DNA of 64,000 nt from Sphingomonas sanxanigenens (GCA_003240855.1 QFNN01000002.1:80398-144397), one strand, 5' to 3'; shown: positions 17,743 to 26,710, counted from the first letter of the stretch. Notes: generated by a model from the sequence alone, not told the origin. A program made the numbers and translations.

Positions 17743-18533
17743 AAGGCGAACTCGGTGACAAGCGGGATATGGTCGGAGGGCTTGCCCCAGTCGCGACATT
17801 CCTCGTGCACACGGTGGGCGACGGCATGTTCGGCAAGCTCGGGGCTGGCCCACATATGGTCGAGCCGGCGGCCGCGATCGGAGGCCGCCCAGTCCTTCGC
17901 GCGATAGCTCCACCAGGTGTAGAGCCGCTCGGGTGCGGGCACGAAGCGGCGGCCGAGATCGACCCAGCCGTGCGCGGCCTGCAGGCGGGCGAGCGTTTCG
18001 ACCTCGATCGGGGTATGGCTGACGACGTCGAGCAGTTGCTTGTGGCTCCACACATCCGATTCGAGCGGTGCGATGTTGAAATCGCCGACCAGCAGGGTGG
18101 GCGTCTTGAGCGTCGCCGACCAGTCTATCATCCGCGCGAGGAAATCCAGCTTTTGTCCGAATTTGGGGTTGAGGGCGCGATCGGGAATGTCGCCGCCCGC
18201 CGGCACATAGACATTTTCGAGGCGCAGCCCGTTGTCGAGCCGGACGCCGACGTGCCGCGCCTCGCCATTGGCCTGCCAGTCCAACCGGTCATCCTCGGCC
18301 AGCGGCACGCGGCTGACGATCGCCACGCCATGATGCATGCGCTGGCCGTGCAATATCTGATGCCTGTAGCCGAGGCGGTGAAAGGCGGCGGCAGGGAAAA
18401 TCTCGTCCACCACCTTGGTTTCCTGCAGGCAGAGGATGTCAGGCGCCTGCTCGGTCAGAAAACGTTCGACGATGTCGATCCGCGCACGCACCGAATTGAT
18501 GTTCCACGATGCGATCTTCAATGTGTCGGCCAT
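17739..18533 (-). CDS. xthA: Exodeoxyribonuclease III
   Basis: This AP endonuclease and 3'-5' exonuclease acts in base excision repair. The 264 residues have the family order: ASWNINSVRAR at the N-terminus, CLQETKV with the metal-binding glutamate, the VYVPAGGD segment, LVGDFNIAP, RLDHMWASP and the catalytic C-terminal SDHIPLV. The start was placed at the ATG beginning MADTLKIASWN; another ATG nine bases upstream (18542) is possible. It overlaps ribA through TTGA. About 310 bp separate it from lolA upstream and contain a long inverted repeat. Confidence 0.95.
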   Translation of the reverse strand: MADTLKIASWNINSVRARIDIVERFLTEQAPDILCLQETKVVDEIFPAAAFHRLGYRHQILHGQRMHHGVAIVSRVPLAEDDRLDWQANGEARHVGVRLDNGLRLENVYVPAGGDIPDRALNPKFGQKLDFLARMIDWSATLKTPTLLVGDFNIAPLESDVWSHKQLLDVVSHTPIEVETLARLQAAHGWVDLGRRFVPAPERLYTWWSYRAKDWAASDRGRRLDHMWASPELAEHAVAHRVHEECRDWGKPSDHIPLVTEFAF

Positions 18534-18570
18534 GAACGGCATCTAGACGGGGTTTCGCTCTGGTGGAAGC

Positions 18571-18649
18571 GGCTCCGGCCCGCTCCCCCACCGGCCCCCA
18601 TTCCAGGATACTGTCGTTGGGGGGCCGGGTGGGGGAGCGGGCCGGAGCC
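18571..18649. repeat. Long near-perfect inverted repeat upstream of xthA
   Basis: The left arm (18571-18600) begins GGCTCCGGCCCGCTCCCCCA. Its reverse complement recurs at about 18618-18649 with two single-base insertions, giving roughly 30-bp arms around a 17-base loop. It lies in the xthA upstream gap (18543-18851), past the lolA terminator, and on either strand it would fold as a very stable hairpin. Its function is unknown. The rest of the gap (18720-18851) shows nothing recognisable. Confidence 0.75.
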
Positions 18650-18673
18650 AAGCCGTTGTGGCGATGCCGCAAC

Positions 18674-18718
18674 CAAAAAAAGGAAAGGCCCCCGCTCCGG
18701 GGGCATGGAACGGGGGCC
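18674..18718 (-). terminator. Rho-independent terminator downstream of lolA
   Basis: Read on the minus strand, GGCCCCCG and CGGGGGCC form an eight-base-pair stem followed by TTTCCTTTTTTT. The T-run is the A-tract at 18674-18686 on the plus strand. It lies about 135 bp past the lolA stop. Confidence 0.75.
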
Positions 18719-18851
18719 AACCTAGCGTTCGTCACGCTGGCGGGACGATGTCCTTTGGGGAGGGGCAACAGGGGGGAAACCCGTCCCGCTGACTTTTCGT
18801 CCGCACCGTCTGTTTATGGGGCGCTACCTGTCGCCAGGATGAACGATCTTG

Positions 18852-19481
18852 TCAGCGGCCGCGCGTCTGCGGGCGTGGATCGCGCCAGCGGAACATTCCA
18901 TCGTCCACCGGGGCGTTATAGCGCTGTTCGTTCAGGCGGATCTGCGTTCGGTTGTTCTGCGCGTCGAGCGCGGTCCAGCCGGTCAGCGTCAGCCCTGCCG
19001 GCCCGTCGCCGCGCGCAAAGGCCAGCGTGATCGTGCCGAACTCCGGATGCCTGGAGTCGCGCGCCTGCACGAGGATGAGGCGCGGATCGGGCGAATCGAT
19101 GATCCTCGCGATCTGCGACAGATCCTTGCGCGGATCGAGGATGAAGGAGAGCGGTGAATTGCCGATCGGCCAGCGCGACACCTGCTTCACCGAATAGTCG
19201 ATGAAGGTCAGCGCCTTGCCGTCGCCGACGATGAGCAGCGGCACACCCTCCTGATATTGGAAGCGCACCTTGCCCGGACGTTTGAGGGTGATCGTTCCGC
19301 TCACGACCTTGCCGTTGCGGTCGGTCTGCGTGAAGCGCGCGGTCATCGTATCGATGCCCGCCATGAAGCTTTTGACCTGTGCGAAATCGTCGGCTGGCGC
19401 TGCGCTCTGCGCAGCCACCGGCGCGGCGGCGGCCATCGCGATCGGCGAAAGCGCGAGGATAAGGGGCAGGCGGACTTTCAT
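18852..19481 (-). CDS. lolA: Outer-membrane lipoprotein carrier protein LolA
   Basis: LolA ferries lipoproteins across the periplasm from LolCDE to LolB or the outer membrane. The 209-residue precursor has a Sec signal peptide (about 1-25, ending VAAQSAA). The mature fold includes MTARFTQTDRNGKVVSGTI, RPGKVRFQYQEGVPLLIVGDG and SPLSFIL, the pattern of the LolA half-barrel. No lolB was seen nearby. The gene lies downstream of ftsK on the same strand with 75 bp between, and that gap holds a palindrome that could affect read-through. The ftsK-lolA-xthA arrangement is familiar from alphaproteobacteria. Confidence 0.93.
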   Translation of the reverse strand: MKVRLPLILALSPIAMAAAAPVAAQSAAPADDFAQVKSFMAGIDTMTARFTQTDRNGKVVSGTITLKRPGKVRFQYQEGVPLLIVGDGKALTFIDYSVKQVSRWPIGNSPLSFILDPRKDLSQIARIIDSPDPRLILVQARDSRHPEFGTITLAFARGDGPAGLTLTGWTALDAQNNRTQIRLNEQRYNAPVDDGMFRWRDPRPQTRGR

Positions 19482-19511
19482 TCATTCACTCCGGTGAGAC
19501 ACAGGGCCTTT

Positions 19512-19530
19512 CGTTCAACCGGGTTGAACG
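19512..19530. promoter_or_regulatory. 19-bp palindrome between ftsK and lolA
   Basis: CGTTCAACC and GGTTGAACG are perfect inverted arms separated by one G. A second small repeat, GAACCC/GGGTTC, follows at about 19537-19552. There is no T-tract, so the pair looks more like a protein operator or a stable mRNA hairpin than an intrinsic terminator. Confidence 0.45.
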
Positions 19531-19556
19531 CGCACTGAACCCCAATGGGTTCCCGA

Positions 19557-21887
19557 TCAGATCGGATGACCGTCGCGGTCGATCAGGACGTCGCGGCGGC
19601 CGACATGGTCAGGCGGGCTTACCTTTCCCTCCTGTTCCATGCGCTCGATCAGCCGCGCCGCGCTGTTATAGCCGACGCGAAGCTGGCGCTGGACATAGCT
19701 GGTCGACGCCTTCTGGCTTTCGGCGACGATCTGGAGCGCCCGGCGGTAAAGCTGCTCTTCGGGGCTGTCGTCGCCTTGCGGAGCGCCTTCCAGCTCGAAG
19801 CCGCCGTCCTCGGGCTCCTCGGTGACGGCCTGGATATAGTCAGGCTTGCCCTGCGCGCGCCAGTGATCGGCGACGGCGCGCACCTCCTCGTCGGACACGA
19901 AGGGGCCGTGGACGCGGACAACCTGCTTGCCGCCAGGCATGTAGAGCATGTCGCCCTTGCCCAGCAGTTGCTCGGCGCCCTGTTCGCCCAGGATGGTGCG
20001 CGAATCGATCTTGCTCGTCACCTGGAAACTGATGCGCGTCGGCAGGTTCGCCTTGATGACGCCGGTGATGACGTCGACCGAGGGGCGCTGCGTCGCCATG
20101 ATAAGGTGGATGCCCGCCGCGCGCGCTTTCTGCGCCAGGCGCTGGATCAGGAACTCCACTTCCTTGCCTGCGGTCATCATCAGATCGGCCAGCTCGTCGA
20201 CGACGACGACGATCTGGGGCAGCGGCTCGTAGCTGAGCTGCTCTTCCTCATAGATGGGCTGGCCGGTCTCGGCGTCGTAGCCCGTCTGCACGCGGCGGCC
20301 GAGCGGCTGGCCCTTGGCCTTGGCGGCGCGCACCTTCTCATTGAACGAGGCGAGGCTGCGCACGCTGACCGAAGCCATCATGCGATAACGCTCTTCCATC
20401 TGCTCCACCGCCCATTTGAGCGCGCGGATCGCCTTGGGCGGATCAGTGACGACGGGAGCGAGCAGATGGGGAATATCGTCGTAGATGCTGAGTTCGAGCA
20501 TCTTGGGATCGATCATGATCATCCGGCACTGTTCGGGCGTCAGCCGGTAGAGCAGCGACAGGATCATCGCGTTGAGGCCGACCGACTTGCCCGAACCGGT
20601 GGTGCCCGCAACGAGCAGATGGGGCATCGGCGCAAGGTCGGCGATCACCGGATCGCCGCCGATATTCTTGCCGAGCACCAGCGGCAGCGATCCCGATTGC
20701 GCCTCGAAGGCAGGGCTGGAGATCAGTTCGTGAAGCACGACCGATTCGCGTTTCTGGTTGGGCAGTTCGATGCCGATGACCGTGCGCCCCGGGATGGTCG
20801 CGACGCGCGCGGAAATCGCGCTCATGTTGCGCGCGATATCGTCGGCGAGCGCGATCACGCGACTGGCCTTGATGCCCGACGCCGGTTCCAGCTCATACAT
20901 GGTGACGACGGGGCCGGGGCGGACCTCGACGATCTCGCCTTTCACATGGAAGTCGTCGAGCACCGATTCGAGCAGGCGGGCGTTGCGTTCCAGCCCCGCT
21001 TTGTCGATCGCGCCGCCGGTTGAGGGCGGGGCGGGGGAAAGCAGCGACAGCTTGGGAAGCTGGAACCGATCCTTGAGATCGAAGGATGTCTGCACCGGCG
21101 CCTGTTTCTTCGCGCTGTCGACCGGCCTGGTTTCGGGCACCGAAATGACCGGCGGCGGGCGGCGATCGGGCTCGGCCGTGGGGCGGGGTTCCGGCGGGCG
21201 CGCAGTCCTGGCCTTGCGCGAGGGCGCGGCCAGCCGTTCTGCGGCATCCTCCGCTTCGTCCTCATAATCGAAATCGTCGCTATCGTCGTCGCGCGCACGA
21301 CGACGGAACAGCCAGCCGCGCTCGACTTCGTCGAGTTCAAGGCTCTTCGCCCAGATTGCCGCGCCGCCAAGGCCGATCAGGACGCCGCTGCCCAGCGAAG
21401 TCCAGAAGCGCGCCTGTTCGGGAAGGAAAGCGATCAGCGCATCGGCCGCCATCGAACCCGAAAGCCCGATTGCGCCGCCAAGTCCTGCGGGCAAGCCGCC
21501 GATCGCTCCGCCCTTGGCCATGGCCAGCGCGACGCCCAGCATGGCGATGCCGAGCAACGCCTGCGGGATCGTCCGTTTCCAGCGCCCCGGATCGCGATCA
21601 TGCCAGAGGCGAAGCGCGATAAAGACCATCAGCGGCAGGATCAGCGCGATCACCGGCCCGAAAATCCACAGCAGCCCGTCGGACACCCAGGCGCCCGGCG
21701 CGCCGATGATATTCTTCGCCGGCCCTTCGGCTGCGGTGTTCATCGATGGATCGCTGGGGTGGTAGGAAATCAGCGCAAGCGCCAGCAGCAGCGCGAGGAT
21801 AAGGATCGCGACGCCGCCGAACAGCGCGCCGCTGCGGGCGGCGCCCCGCCGCATCGCTTCCCGCCAGCCCGGGCTCTGCGTCGCCAT
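19557..21887 (-). CDS. ftsK: DNA translocase FtsK
   Basis: FtsK anchors at the division septum and pumps chromosomal DNA so that dimers are resolved and termini segregate. The protein (about 776 residues) has four N-terminal membrane helices within the first 190 residues, then a short acidic/proline-rich linker (about 205-290). The RecA-like motor has Walker A VAGTTGSGKSVG and Walker B MIMIDPKMLELS. The C-terminal gamma winged helix (SYVQRQLRVGYNSAARLIE) reads KOPS-type DNA motifs. The linker is much shorter than in E. coli and resembles SpoIIIE-like forms. The ATG at 21887 was preferred because GGGGAG precedes it; ATGs at 21911 and 21902 are alternatives. Confidence 0.95.
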   Translation of the reverse strand: MATQSPGWREAMRRGAARSGALFGGVAILILALLLALALISYHPSDPSMNTAAEGPAKNIIGAPGAWVSDGLLWIFGPVIALILPLMVFIALRLWHDRDPGRWKRTIPQALLGIAMLGVALAMAKGGAIGGLPAGLGGAIGLSGSMAADALIAFLPEQARFWTSLGSGVLIGLGGAAIWAKSLELDEVERGWLFRRRARDDDSDDFDYEDEAEDAAERLAAPSRKARTARPPEPRPTAEPDRRPPPVISVPETRPVDSAKKQAPVQTSFDLKDRFQLPKLSLLSPAPPSTGGAIDKAGLERNARLLESVLDDFHVKGEIVEVRPGPVVTMYELEPASGIKASRVIALADDIARNMSAISARVATIPGRTVIGIELPNQKRESVVLHELISSPAFEAQSGSLPLVLGKNIGGDPVIADLAPMPHLLVAGTTGSGKSVGLNAMILSLLYRLTPEQCRMIMIDPKMLELSIYDDIPHLLAPVVTDPPKAIRALKWAVEQMEERYRMMASVSVRSLASFNEKVRAAKAKGQPLGRRVQTGYDAETGQPIYEEEQLSYEPLPQIVVVVDELADLMMTAGKEVEFLIQRLAQKARAAGIHLIMATQRPSVDVITGVIKANLPTRISFQVTSKIDSRTILGEQGAEQLLGKGDMLYMPGGKQVVRVHGPFVSDEEVRAVADHWRAQGKPDYIQAVTEEPEDGGFELEGAPQGDDSPEEQLYRRALQIVAESQKASTSYVQRQLRVGYNSAARLIERMEQEGKVSPPDHVGRRDVLIDRDGHPI

Positions 21888-22032
21888 TGCGCGGCTCCCC
21901 ATCTTTGTCATCCAAATCTATATGCTGAGCGTCTGTGCGCTTAATGTTCCGCCCTTGGCCACAATGCAGCCCGAGCGGACTCCGCGTCAAGCGGGCTTCC
22001 GTGCGGGCCGCCGCGGGTCTAGGACGAATGCC

Positions 22033-23250
22033 ATGCAGAATGAGCTCGAAGCGGACGTCATCATCCTGGGCGGGGGGCTGGTCGGCCTCACGCTCGCGCT
22101 TGCCCTTGATGTGCATGGGCTGTCGAGCGTGGTCGTCGACCCCGCCGATCCGGAGGCGATCCTCGCGCCGGGCTTTGACGGGCGCGCCTCGGCAATCGCC
22201 AGCGCGAGCTGGAAGATGCTCGATGCGATCGGGATCGGTGCGCGGCTGGCCGGCAAGGGCTGCGAAATCCGCGACATCCACGTGACCGACGGACTGGCGC
22301 CGGGGCTGCTCGCCTTTGAATCGGCGGCGGATGAAGGCCCGCTGGGCTATATGTTCGAGAACCGGCACGTCCGGCAGGCGCTTCATGCCGCGGCCGCCGA
22401 AAGCGCGAATGTCACGTTGCTGATGAAAACGCGCGCGGTCGAGACGCATCGCGACGCGCATGGCGTTACTGCGACCCTGTCCGACGGACGGACGGCCAGG
22501 GCCGCCCTGCTTGTCGCGGCGGAGGGGCGCCAGTCGCCGACGCGCGAGGCGGCGGGGATCAAGGTCGCGCGCTGGCAATATGATCATGTCGCGATCGTCG
22601 GCGCGCTGGAGCATGAAAAGCCGCACGGCAACATCGCCTATGAAATCTTCTATCCCGAGGGGCCGTTCGCGCTGTTGCCCATGCCGCCGGGCAATCGTTC
22701 GGCGATCGTCTGGTCGGTGTCGCGCGAACATGCCCCCGCGATGATGAAACTGGGCGAGCGCGCCTTCGTGGCCGAAGCCGAGAAGAAGATGGGCGGTCTG
22801 CTGGGCAAGCTGAAGTCGATCGCGCCGCGCAGCGGCTATCCGCTGGGCTTCCACCACGCATCGCGGCTGACCGCCGAACGCCTCGTGTTGGTCGGGGACG
22901 CCGGGCACGGCATCCATCCCATCGCGGGGCAGGGGCTCAACCTTGGGCTGCGCGACGTGGCGGCGCTTGCGGAAGTGCTTGTCGAGGGCAGCCGGCTCGG
23001 GCTTGATCTCGGCGACGCCCAGATTCTCGATCGCTATGCGCGCTGGCGCGGACTCGACACTTTGATGGTCGCCGGCGCGACCGACGCTTTCACGCGGCTG
23101 TTCGGGGTTCCGGGCAAGGCGGCTTCGGCGGCGCGGCGGCTGGGCCTCGGCGTGGTCCAGCGCACGCCCGCGCTCAAGCGCTTCTTCATGCAGGAAGCGC
23201 GCGGCGAAACCGGGGCTCTGCCTCACCTTCTGCAGGGCGAACTGGTTTAG
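22033..23250 (+). CDS. FAD-dependent ubiquinone-biosynthesis hydroxylase (UbiH/UbiF family)
   Basis: This flavin monooxygenase of the UbiH/COQ6 group hydroxylates the ubiquinone ring precursor. The 405 residues show the FAD GxGxxG-type motif ILGGGLVGLTLALAL near the N-terminus and the RASAIASASWKML segment. They also carry the second FAD signature VLVGDAGHGIHPIAGQGLNLG, which is characteristic of ubiquinone hydroxylases. Which ring position it hydroxylates cannot be decided. The start was set at ATG 22033 (MQNELEADVIILGGG); the longer frame adds 37 unlikely residues. It is divergent from ftsK with about 145 bp between starts. Confidence 0.88.
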   Translation: MQNELEADVIILGGGLVGLTLALALDVHGLSSVVVDPADPEAILAPGFDGRASAIASASWKMLDAIGIGARLAGKGCEIRDIHVTDGLAPGLLAFESAADEGPLGYMFENRHVRQALHAAAAESANVTLLMKTRAVETHRDAHGVTATLSDGRTARAALLVAAEGRQSPTREAAGIKVARWQYDHVAIVGALEHEKPHGNIAYEIFYPEGPFALLPMPPGNRSAIVWSVSREHAPAMMKLGERAFVAEAEKKMGGLLGKLKSIAPRSGYPLGFHHASRLTAERLVLVGDAGHGIHPIAGQGLNLGLRDVAALAEVLVEGSRLGLDLGDAQILDRYARWRGLDTLMVAGATDAFTRLFGVPGKAASAARRLGLGVVQRTPALKRFFMQEARGETGALPHLLQGELV

Positions 23251-23328
23251 GCGGCGATCTGCAAAATCTCTTCGGGAGAGCGGAGCTTTCCGTTAGGATC
23301 GGGAAACCCTTTGCCAAAAGGATGCCCC

Positions 23329-23772
23329 ATGCCTCCGATCGACGTCGCGGAAAGCCTCTCAAGCGGATTTCAAAAGAGCTGGAATGCGCATGACATGGAT
23401 GCGTTCGGGGCGTTATTCCACGACGATGCCTCGTTCGTGAATCGTTACGGCATGTTGTGGATCGGCCGATCGGCGATCCGCGAAGGCCATCGCTTCATTC
23501 ACGAAGGCGTCTATCGCGACACCACGGTCGTGAACAAGGTCGTTCGGGCCGAAGAGATCGCGCCCGGGGCCGTCGCCGCGCACATGCTCAGCCGTATGAC
23601 GATCGGGCCGTCCATGCCGCATGGGCCCCGCGCCTTGAACACCTTGATGTTGTTTATCGCAGTTCAGGAAAGTGGGCAGTGGCTGATCCGCACGGCGGAG
23701 AATGTCGCAATCACCCATCCGATGACTGACGAGCCGGTGCTCGATTGGCCTCACCCGTTGAGCCCGCTCTGA
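23329..23772 (+). CDS. SnoaL-like / SgcJ-EcaC family small protein
   Basis: The 147-residue single-domain protein has an NTF2/SnoaL-like cone fold signature: SFQKSWNAHDMDAFGALFHDDA-type N-terminal helices, then FVNRYGMLWIGRSAIREGH and an IRTAENVAI strand near the end. Proteins of this group include DUF4440 and SgcJ/EcaC members with mixed or unknown roles; no catalytic residue can be assigned. The start is ATG 23329, preceded by AAAAGG; a TTG at 23311 extends the frame by six residues and is less likely. It has no obvious operon partner and converges with the Trm112-like gene across 34 bp. Confidence 0.7.
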   Translation: MPPIDVAESLSSGFQKSWNAHDMDAFGALFHDDASFVNRYGMLWIGRSAIREGHRFIHEGVYRDTTVVNKVVRAEEIAPGAVAAHMLSRMTIGPSMPHGPRALNTLMLFIAVQESGQWLIRTAENVAITHPMTDEPVLDWPHPLSPL

Positions 23773-23806
23773 TCGAGGCTCGGCGACAGGCGCAAGGTGC
23801 GGGGGA

Positions 23807-23977
23807 TCAGCCGATCCTGCGCGCTTCCTCGACGATCAGAACCGGCACGCCGTCGCGGACCGGATAGGCGAGGCTGGCGGCGGCGGAGACGAGTTCCCCT
23901 GTCGCTTCATCGTAAATCAACGGCGCGCGCGTGACCGGGCAGACGAGAATCGCCAGCAAATCGGGATCGATGCTCAT
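23807..23977 (-). CDS. Trm112-family small protein (UPF0434-like)
   Basis: A 56-residue open frame encodes [14 protein letters not shown], a middle [11 protein letters not shown] segment and an [17 protein letters not shown] ending. These match the bacterial Trm112/UPF0434 fold, which in eukaryotes activates methyltransferases. Bacterial members usually keep one CP pair (Cys13-Pro14 here); further zinc cysteines are missing. The ATG overlaps the stop of the upstream Lon-type gene by four bases (ATGA). It is the last gene of a CnoX-LonN-Trm112 unit on the minus strand. Confidence 0.85.
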   Translation of the reverse strand: MSIDPDLLAILVCPVTRAPLIYDEATGELVSAAASLAYPVRDGVPVLIVEEARRIG

Positions 23978-24600
23978 TGCAAGGTCACTTCCGCGCCGCC
24001 GTCGCCATGATGACGCCCGAAGAACTGCATGAGCTGGACGAGCAGGTCGGCGCGTTCGTTGAGCCCGTCGGCTTCGAGCAGCGCCTGCTTCGCCGCAACG
24101 TCGAAGGGCGCGATTTGCGCGATCCCGTTGACCAGCGATTCGTCGTCGAGCCGCGCGACCGCATCCCAGTCGACGGCATAGCCCTGCGTGTCGGCGAATC
24201 GCTTCGATTCGCTTTCCAGTGCGGCGCGGCGCACCACCGCCAGCGCCGGCTCCTCGGCGGGCGTCTCTATCTCGGCCTCGATCTGCCGGAAGGGCGTCGA
24301 GACATCGAGTTCGCCGACCATGCGGAAGCGCGCCAGCCCTTCGAGCACGATATTGTAGCGCCCGTCGTCGAGCGCCTCGACTTCCGAAATGCGGCCGACG
24401 CAGCCGATTGCGAACAATTCGGGCGGATCGCCGGCGGCCGGGCGCGGTTGGATCATGCCGATCCGCCGGTCGCGCGCCATCGCGTCGCTCACCAGGGCGC
24501 GATAGCGAGGTTCAAAAACGTGAAGCGGCAGGTGCATCCGCGGGAAGAGCAGCGCGCCGCTCAGCGGAAAGATCGACAACCGCGAGGGGCGGCCGGCCAT
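23974..24600 (-). CDS. LON peptidase substrate-binding (N-terminal) domain protein
   Basis: The 208-residue protein corresponds to the Lon protease N domain alone, with no AAA or peptidase part. Landmarks are [30 protein letters not shown] residues (about 8-32), [26 protein letters not shown] and the [11 protein letters not shown] strand. Such free-standing domains are thought to bind proteins, but their partners are not established. The ATG at 24600 overlaps the CnoX-type stop (TGATG). The long frame extends 38 residues into the preceding gene and was rejected for composition. Confidence 0.88.
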   Translation of the reverse strand: MAGRPSRLSIFPLSGALLFPRMHLPLHVFEPRYRALVSDAMARDRRIGMIQPRPAAGDPPELFAIGCVGRISEVEALDDGRYNIVLEGLARFRMVGELDVSTPFRQIEAEIETPAEEPALAVVRRAALESESKRFADTQGYAVDWDAVARLDDESLVNGIAQIAPFDVAAKQALLEADGLNERADLLVQLMQFFGRHHGDGGAEVTLQ

Positions 24601-25511
24601 CAGGTGAACAGGATGGCCGACAGGCGGCGGCGCTGCGCCGAGACCCAGGGATCCTCCAGCCCGACCACGTCCATCAGTTTGAGCAGCCGCTGCCGCGCGG
24701 CGCCGTCGTTCCACGCCCGGTCCTTCGCGATGCTGGCAAGCAGCGAATCGGCTGCGCCGTCGCGATCGCCGGCGGCCATCAAGGCGCCCGCCAGCTCATA
24801 TTGCAGCGCAAGATCGTCGGGTGCGGCGGCGGCGCGCTGCTTGAGATCGCCAAGGTCGTCGGCCGGCGTCGCCTCGCGGGCCAGCGCGATCGCCGCCAGG
24901 GCGCGCTCGATCGCCGGATCCTTCGCGGCTTCGGGGGGCAGCGAATCGATCAGCGCCTGTGCTTCGTCGACGCGGCCGAGCGCGGTGTAGGCGCGTGCGA
25001 GGCCGGAGATCGCGTCGGCTTCCCCGGGCGCCATTTCCAAAATCTGCGCAAAGACGCTGGCCGCGCGCTCATTGTCGCCGCTCGCCAGCACCTCCTCGCC
25101 CATAGCGAGCAGCGGGGCGAGATCGGCTTCAAGCTGCTGGGCCGCTCCCTGCACGGGGAGCTGGCGAAGAAGCTGGTCGAGAATCTGGCCGATCTGCCCA
25201 TCGGTGCGCGCGTTGGTGAGATCGGCGACCAACTGGCCCTGGAAAACGGCATAGACGGTCGGGATCGACTGGACGCGGAACTGCGCGGCGACCAGCTTCT
25301 GCGCGTCCACATCGATCTTGCGCAGCAGAACGCCCTTGTCGGCATAGGTCGCCGCGACCTTGTCGAGCACGGGGCCGAGCTGCTTGCATGGCCCGCACCA
25401 TTCCGCCCAGAAATCGAGAATGACGAGCGATTCCATCGACGGGTCGATGACATCGCGCTTGAAAGCTTCGATTTCCTCGCGCTCGGCGGCGCTCAATCCC
25501 AGGGTTGCCAC
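24600..25511 (-). CDS. CnoX/YbbN-type thioredoxin-TPR co-chaperone
   Basis: The 303-residue protein has an N-terminal thioredoxin fold (about 15-120) with WCGPC, preceded by VILDFWAEWCGPCKQLGPVL-type context. A C-terminal block of tetratricopeptide-like helices (about 125-290) follows, for example AEADLAPLLAMGEEVLASGD and ALQYELAGALMAAGDRDGA. This matches CnoX (YbbN), which protects unfolded proteins under oxidative chlorine stress and passes them to GroEL. E. coli CnoX has a degenerate SxxC site, whereas the intact CxxC here suggests thiol-disulfide activity. It leads an overlapping three-gene unit; the tRNA-Gly gene lies 185 bp upstream on the other strand. Confidence 0.87.
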   Translation of the reverse strand: MATLGLSAAEREEIEAFKRDVIDPSMESLVILDFWAEWCGPCKQLGPVLDKVAATYADKGVLLRKIDVDAQKLVAAQFRVQSIPTVYAVFQGQLVADLTNARTDGQIGQILDQLLRQLPVQGAAQQLEADLAPLLAMGEEVLASGDNERAASVFAQILEMAPGEADAISGLARAYTALGRVDEAQALIDSLPPEAAKDPAIERALAAIALAREATPADDLGDLKQRAAAAPDDLALQYELAGALMAAGDRDGAADSLLASIAKDRAWNDGAARQRLLKLMDVVGLEDPWVSAQRRRLSAILFT

Positions 25512-25696
25512 TTTGTCGCTCCAGTTGCTTGGCGGCCCTTATGTGGGGCGAAGCCCCGCGCTGCCAACCCCCGGCGGGGGATTCGTGCGTGGCGAAGGGG
25601 CGATTGGCGAAAAGTCGCAGGAGGGGGCTTGCGCCACCCGATCCCCCACGCTATCAGCCGCGCCTCACCCGCCCCCTCCCGGGGGGCAAACGCCGA

Positions 25697-25771
<75 letters not shown>

Positions 25772-25796
25772 GTTTTCCAGAAATCGAAATCGAATC

Positions 25797-26693
25797 TCAG
25801 TTCGCCGGCGCAGCGCGCGGCGGCTCAGGGAGCAGCGGCGGCGGTCCGTCCGTCTTGGGTTCGACGATCGCGCTCGTCTCAAGCACGTCCAGCGCCTGGC
25901 GCGTTGCGATATAGCGGCGCGCGGCCTGCATCCAGCCATCGGCCTTCTCGCGGCCCGGCATGCGCGCGACTTCGGCAAGCGCGGCGTCGACGCGCCCCGC
26001 CTCCAGCATCCGCCGCGCACGGCGCAGCCGTTCACTGGGCAGCGGCGAGGGGCTTCCGGCCTTGCGGATGATGGCCAGCCCGGACAACTCGCGCCTGAAA
26101 GACGACCACCAGCCGTCGCCGCTCGTGGTGTCGGCGGCCAGCGAGGGGCCCAGATCGTCAAGGCTCAGTTCCAGATCCTCGACGGTCAGCGGATCGCGCG
26201 ACGCGGCGATCACCGTCGACACCGCCTGCGGCTGGGTGGCGCCAAAGCGCACGCGAAGTTGCGCCTCGATATAGCCGAGGCCCAGCCCGCGCTCGATCGC
26301 GCGCCGCGCCGCGAAGGCGATCAGCAGCCCTTCGGCGCGCGATGCGTCGCCAGAGGCGAGCTGCGCTCGCTCGCTGACATGCGCGATTCGCGATTCGAGG
26401 TCGGCGACGCGAGCGTCGAGCGCGGAAACGGTCTGCGGATCGGCGGTGACGCGGGGCAGGGCGGCCGGCGGGGCCAGCATGGGCGCCGGCGCTGCGGCGG
26501 GTGCCGGGGCAGGCGATGCGGCGACGACGCCAAGCGTTCTCGCCGCACGGTCCGAATGCGAAAGCAGCCAGGCCATCAGGCCGAGCCCGACGAGGAACGC
26601 CACAAGAATTGCGATCAGCGGGCCGCGCCAGCTTCGCATCCGGGCGACTTCGCCCGGGGTCGGATCAATTTCGGCCGTCATCATTGCATCCAC
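25797..26693 (-). CDS. Mic60/mitofilin-like inner-membrane protein in the haem operon
   Basis: The 298-residue protein has one N-terminal membrane helix (about 24-44: GPLIAILVAFLVGLGLMAWL) and a Pro/Ala linker (about 60-85). A coiled-coil-prone stretch (about 88-118, SALDARVADLESRIAHVSER) and a helical C-terminal domain (about 120-275) follow. That layout, plus its place after hemC-hemD, matches alphaproteobacterial Mic60, which shapes intracytoplasmic membranes and is the ancestor of the mitochondrial cristae protein. Sequence conservation is low, so a generic HemX-like label is the alternative. The start MDAMMTAEID has nearby in-frame ATGs at 26684 and 26681. It is 17 bp after hemD. Confidence 0.72.
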   Translation of the reverse strand: MDAMMTAEIDPTPGEVARMRSWRGPLIAILVAFLVGLGLMAWLLSHSDRAARTLGVVAASPAPAPAAAPAPMLAPPAALPRVTADPQTVSALDARVADLESRIAHVSERAQLASGDASRAEGLLIAFAARRAIERGLGLGYIEAQLRVRFGATQPQAVSTVIAASRDPLTVEDLELSLDDLGPSLAADTTSGDGWWSSFRRELSGLAIIRKAGSPSPLPSERLRRARRMLEAGRVDAALAEVARMPGREKADGWMQAARRYIATRQALDVLETSAIVEPKTDGPPPLLPEPPRAAPAN

Positions 26694-26710
26694 TCATCGC
26701 ATGGCGGCCT

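Noticed and set aside
871..22290. Other CACGTG sites (about 871, 3962, 4051, 15170, 22281) as extra parS
   Set aside because: Flanking bases do not match TGTTNCACGTGAAACA or a palindrome beyond the core six.
25543..25580. Two short hairpins before tRNA-Gly (GGGGCGAAGCCCC and CCCCCGGCGGGGG) as an RNA gene
   Set aside because: Stems are only five or so base pairs, with no conserved family signature; GC-rich chance pairing is enough.
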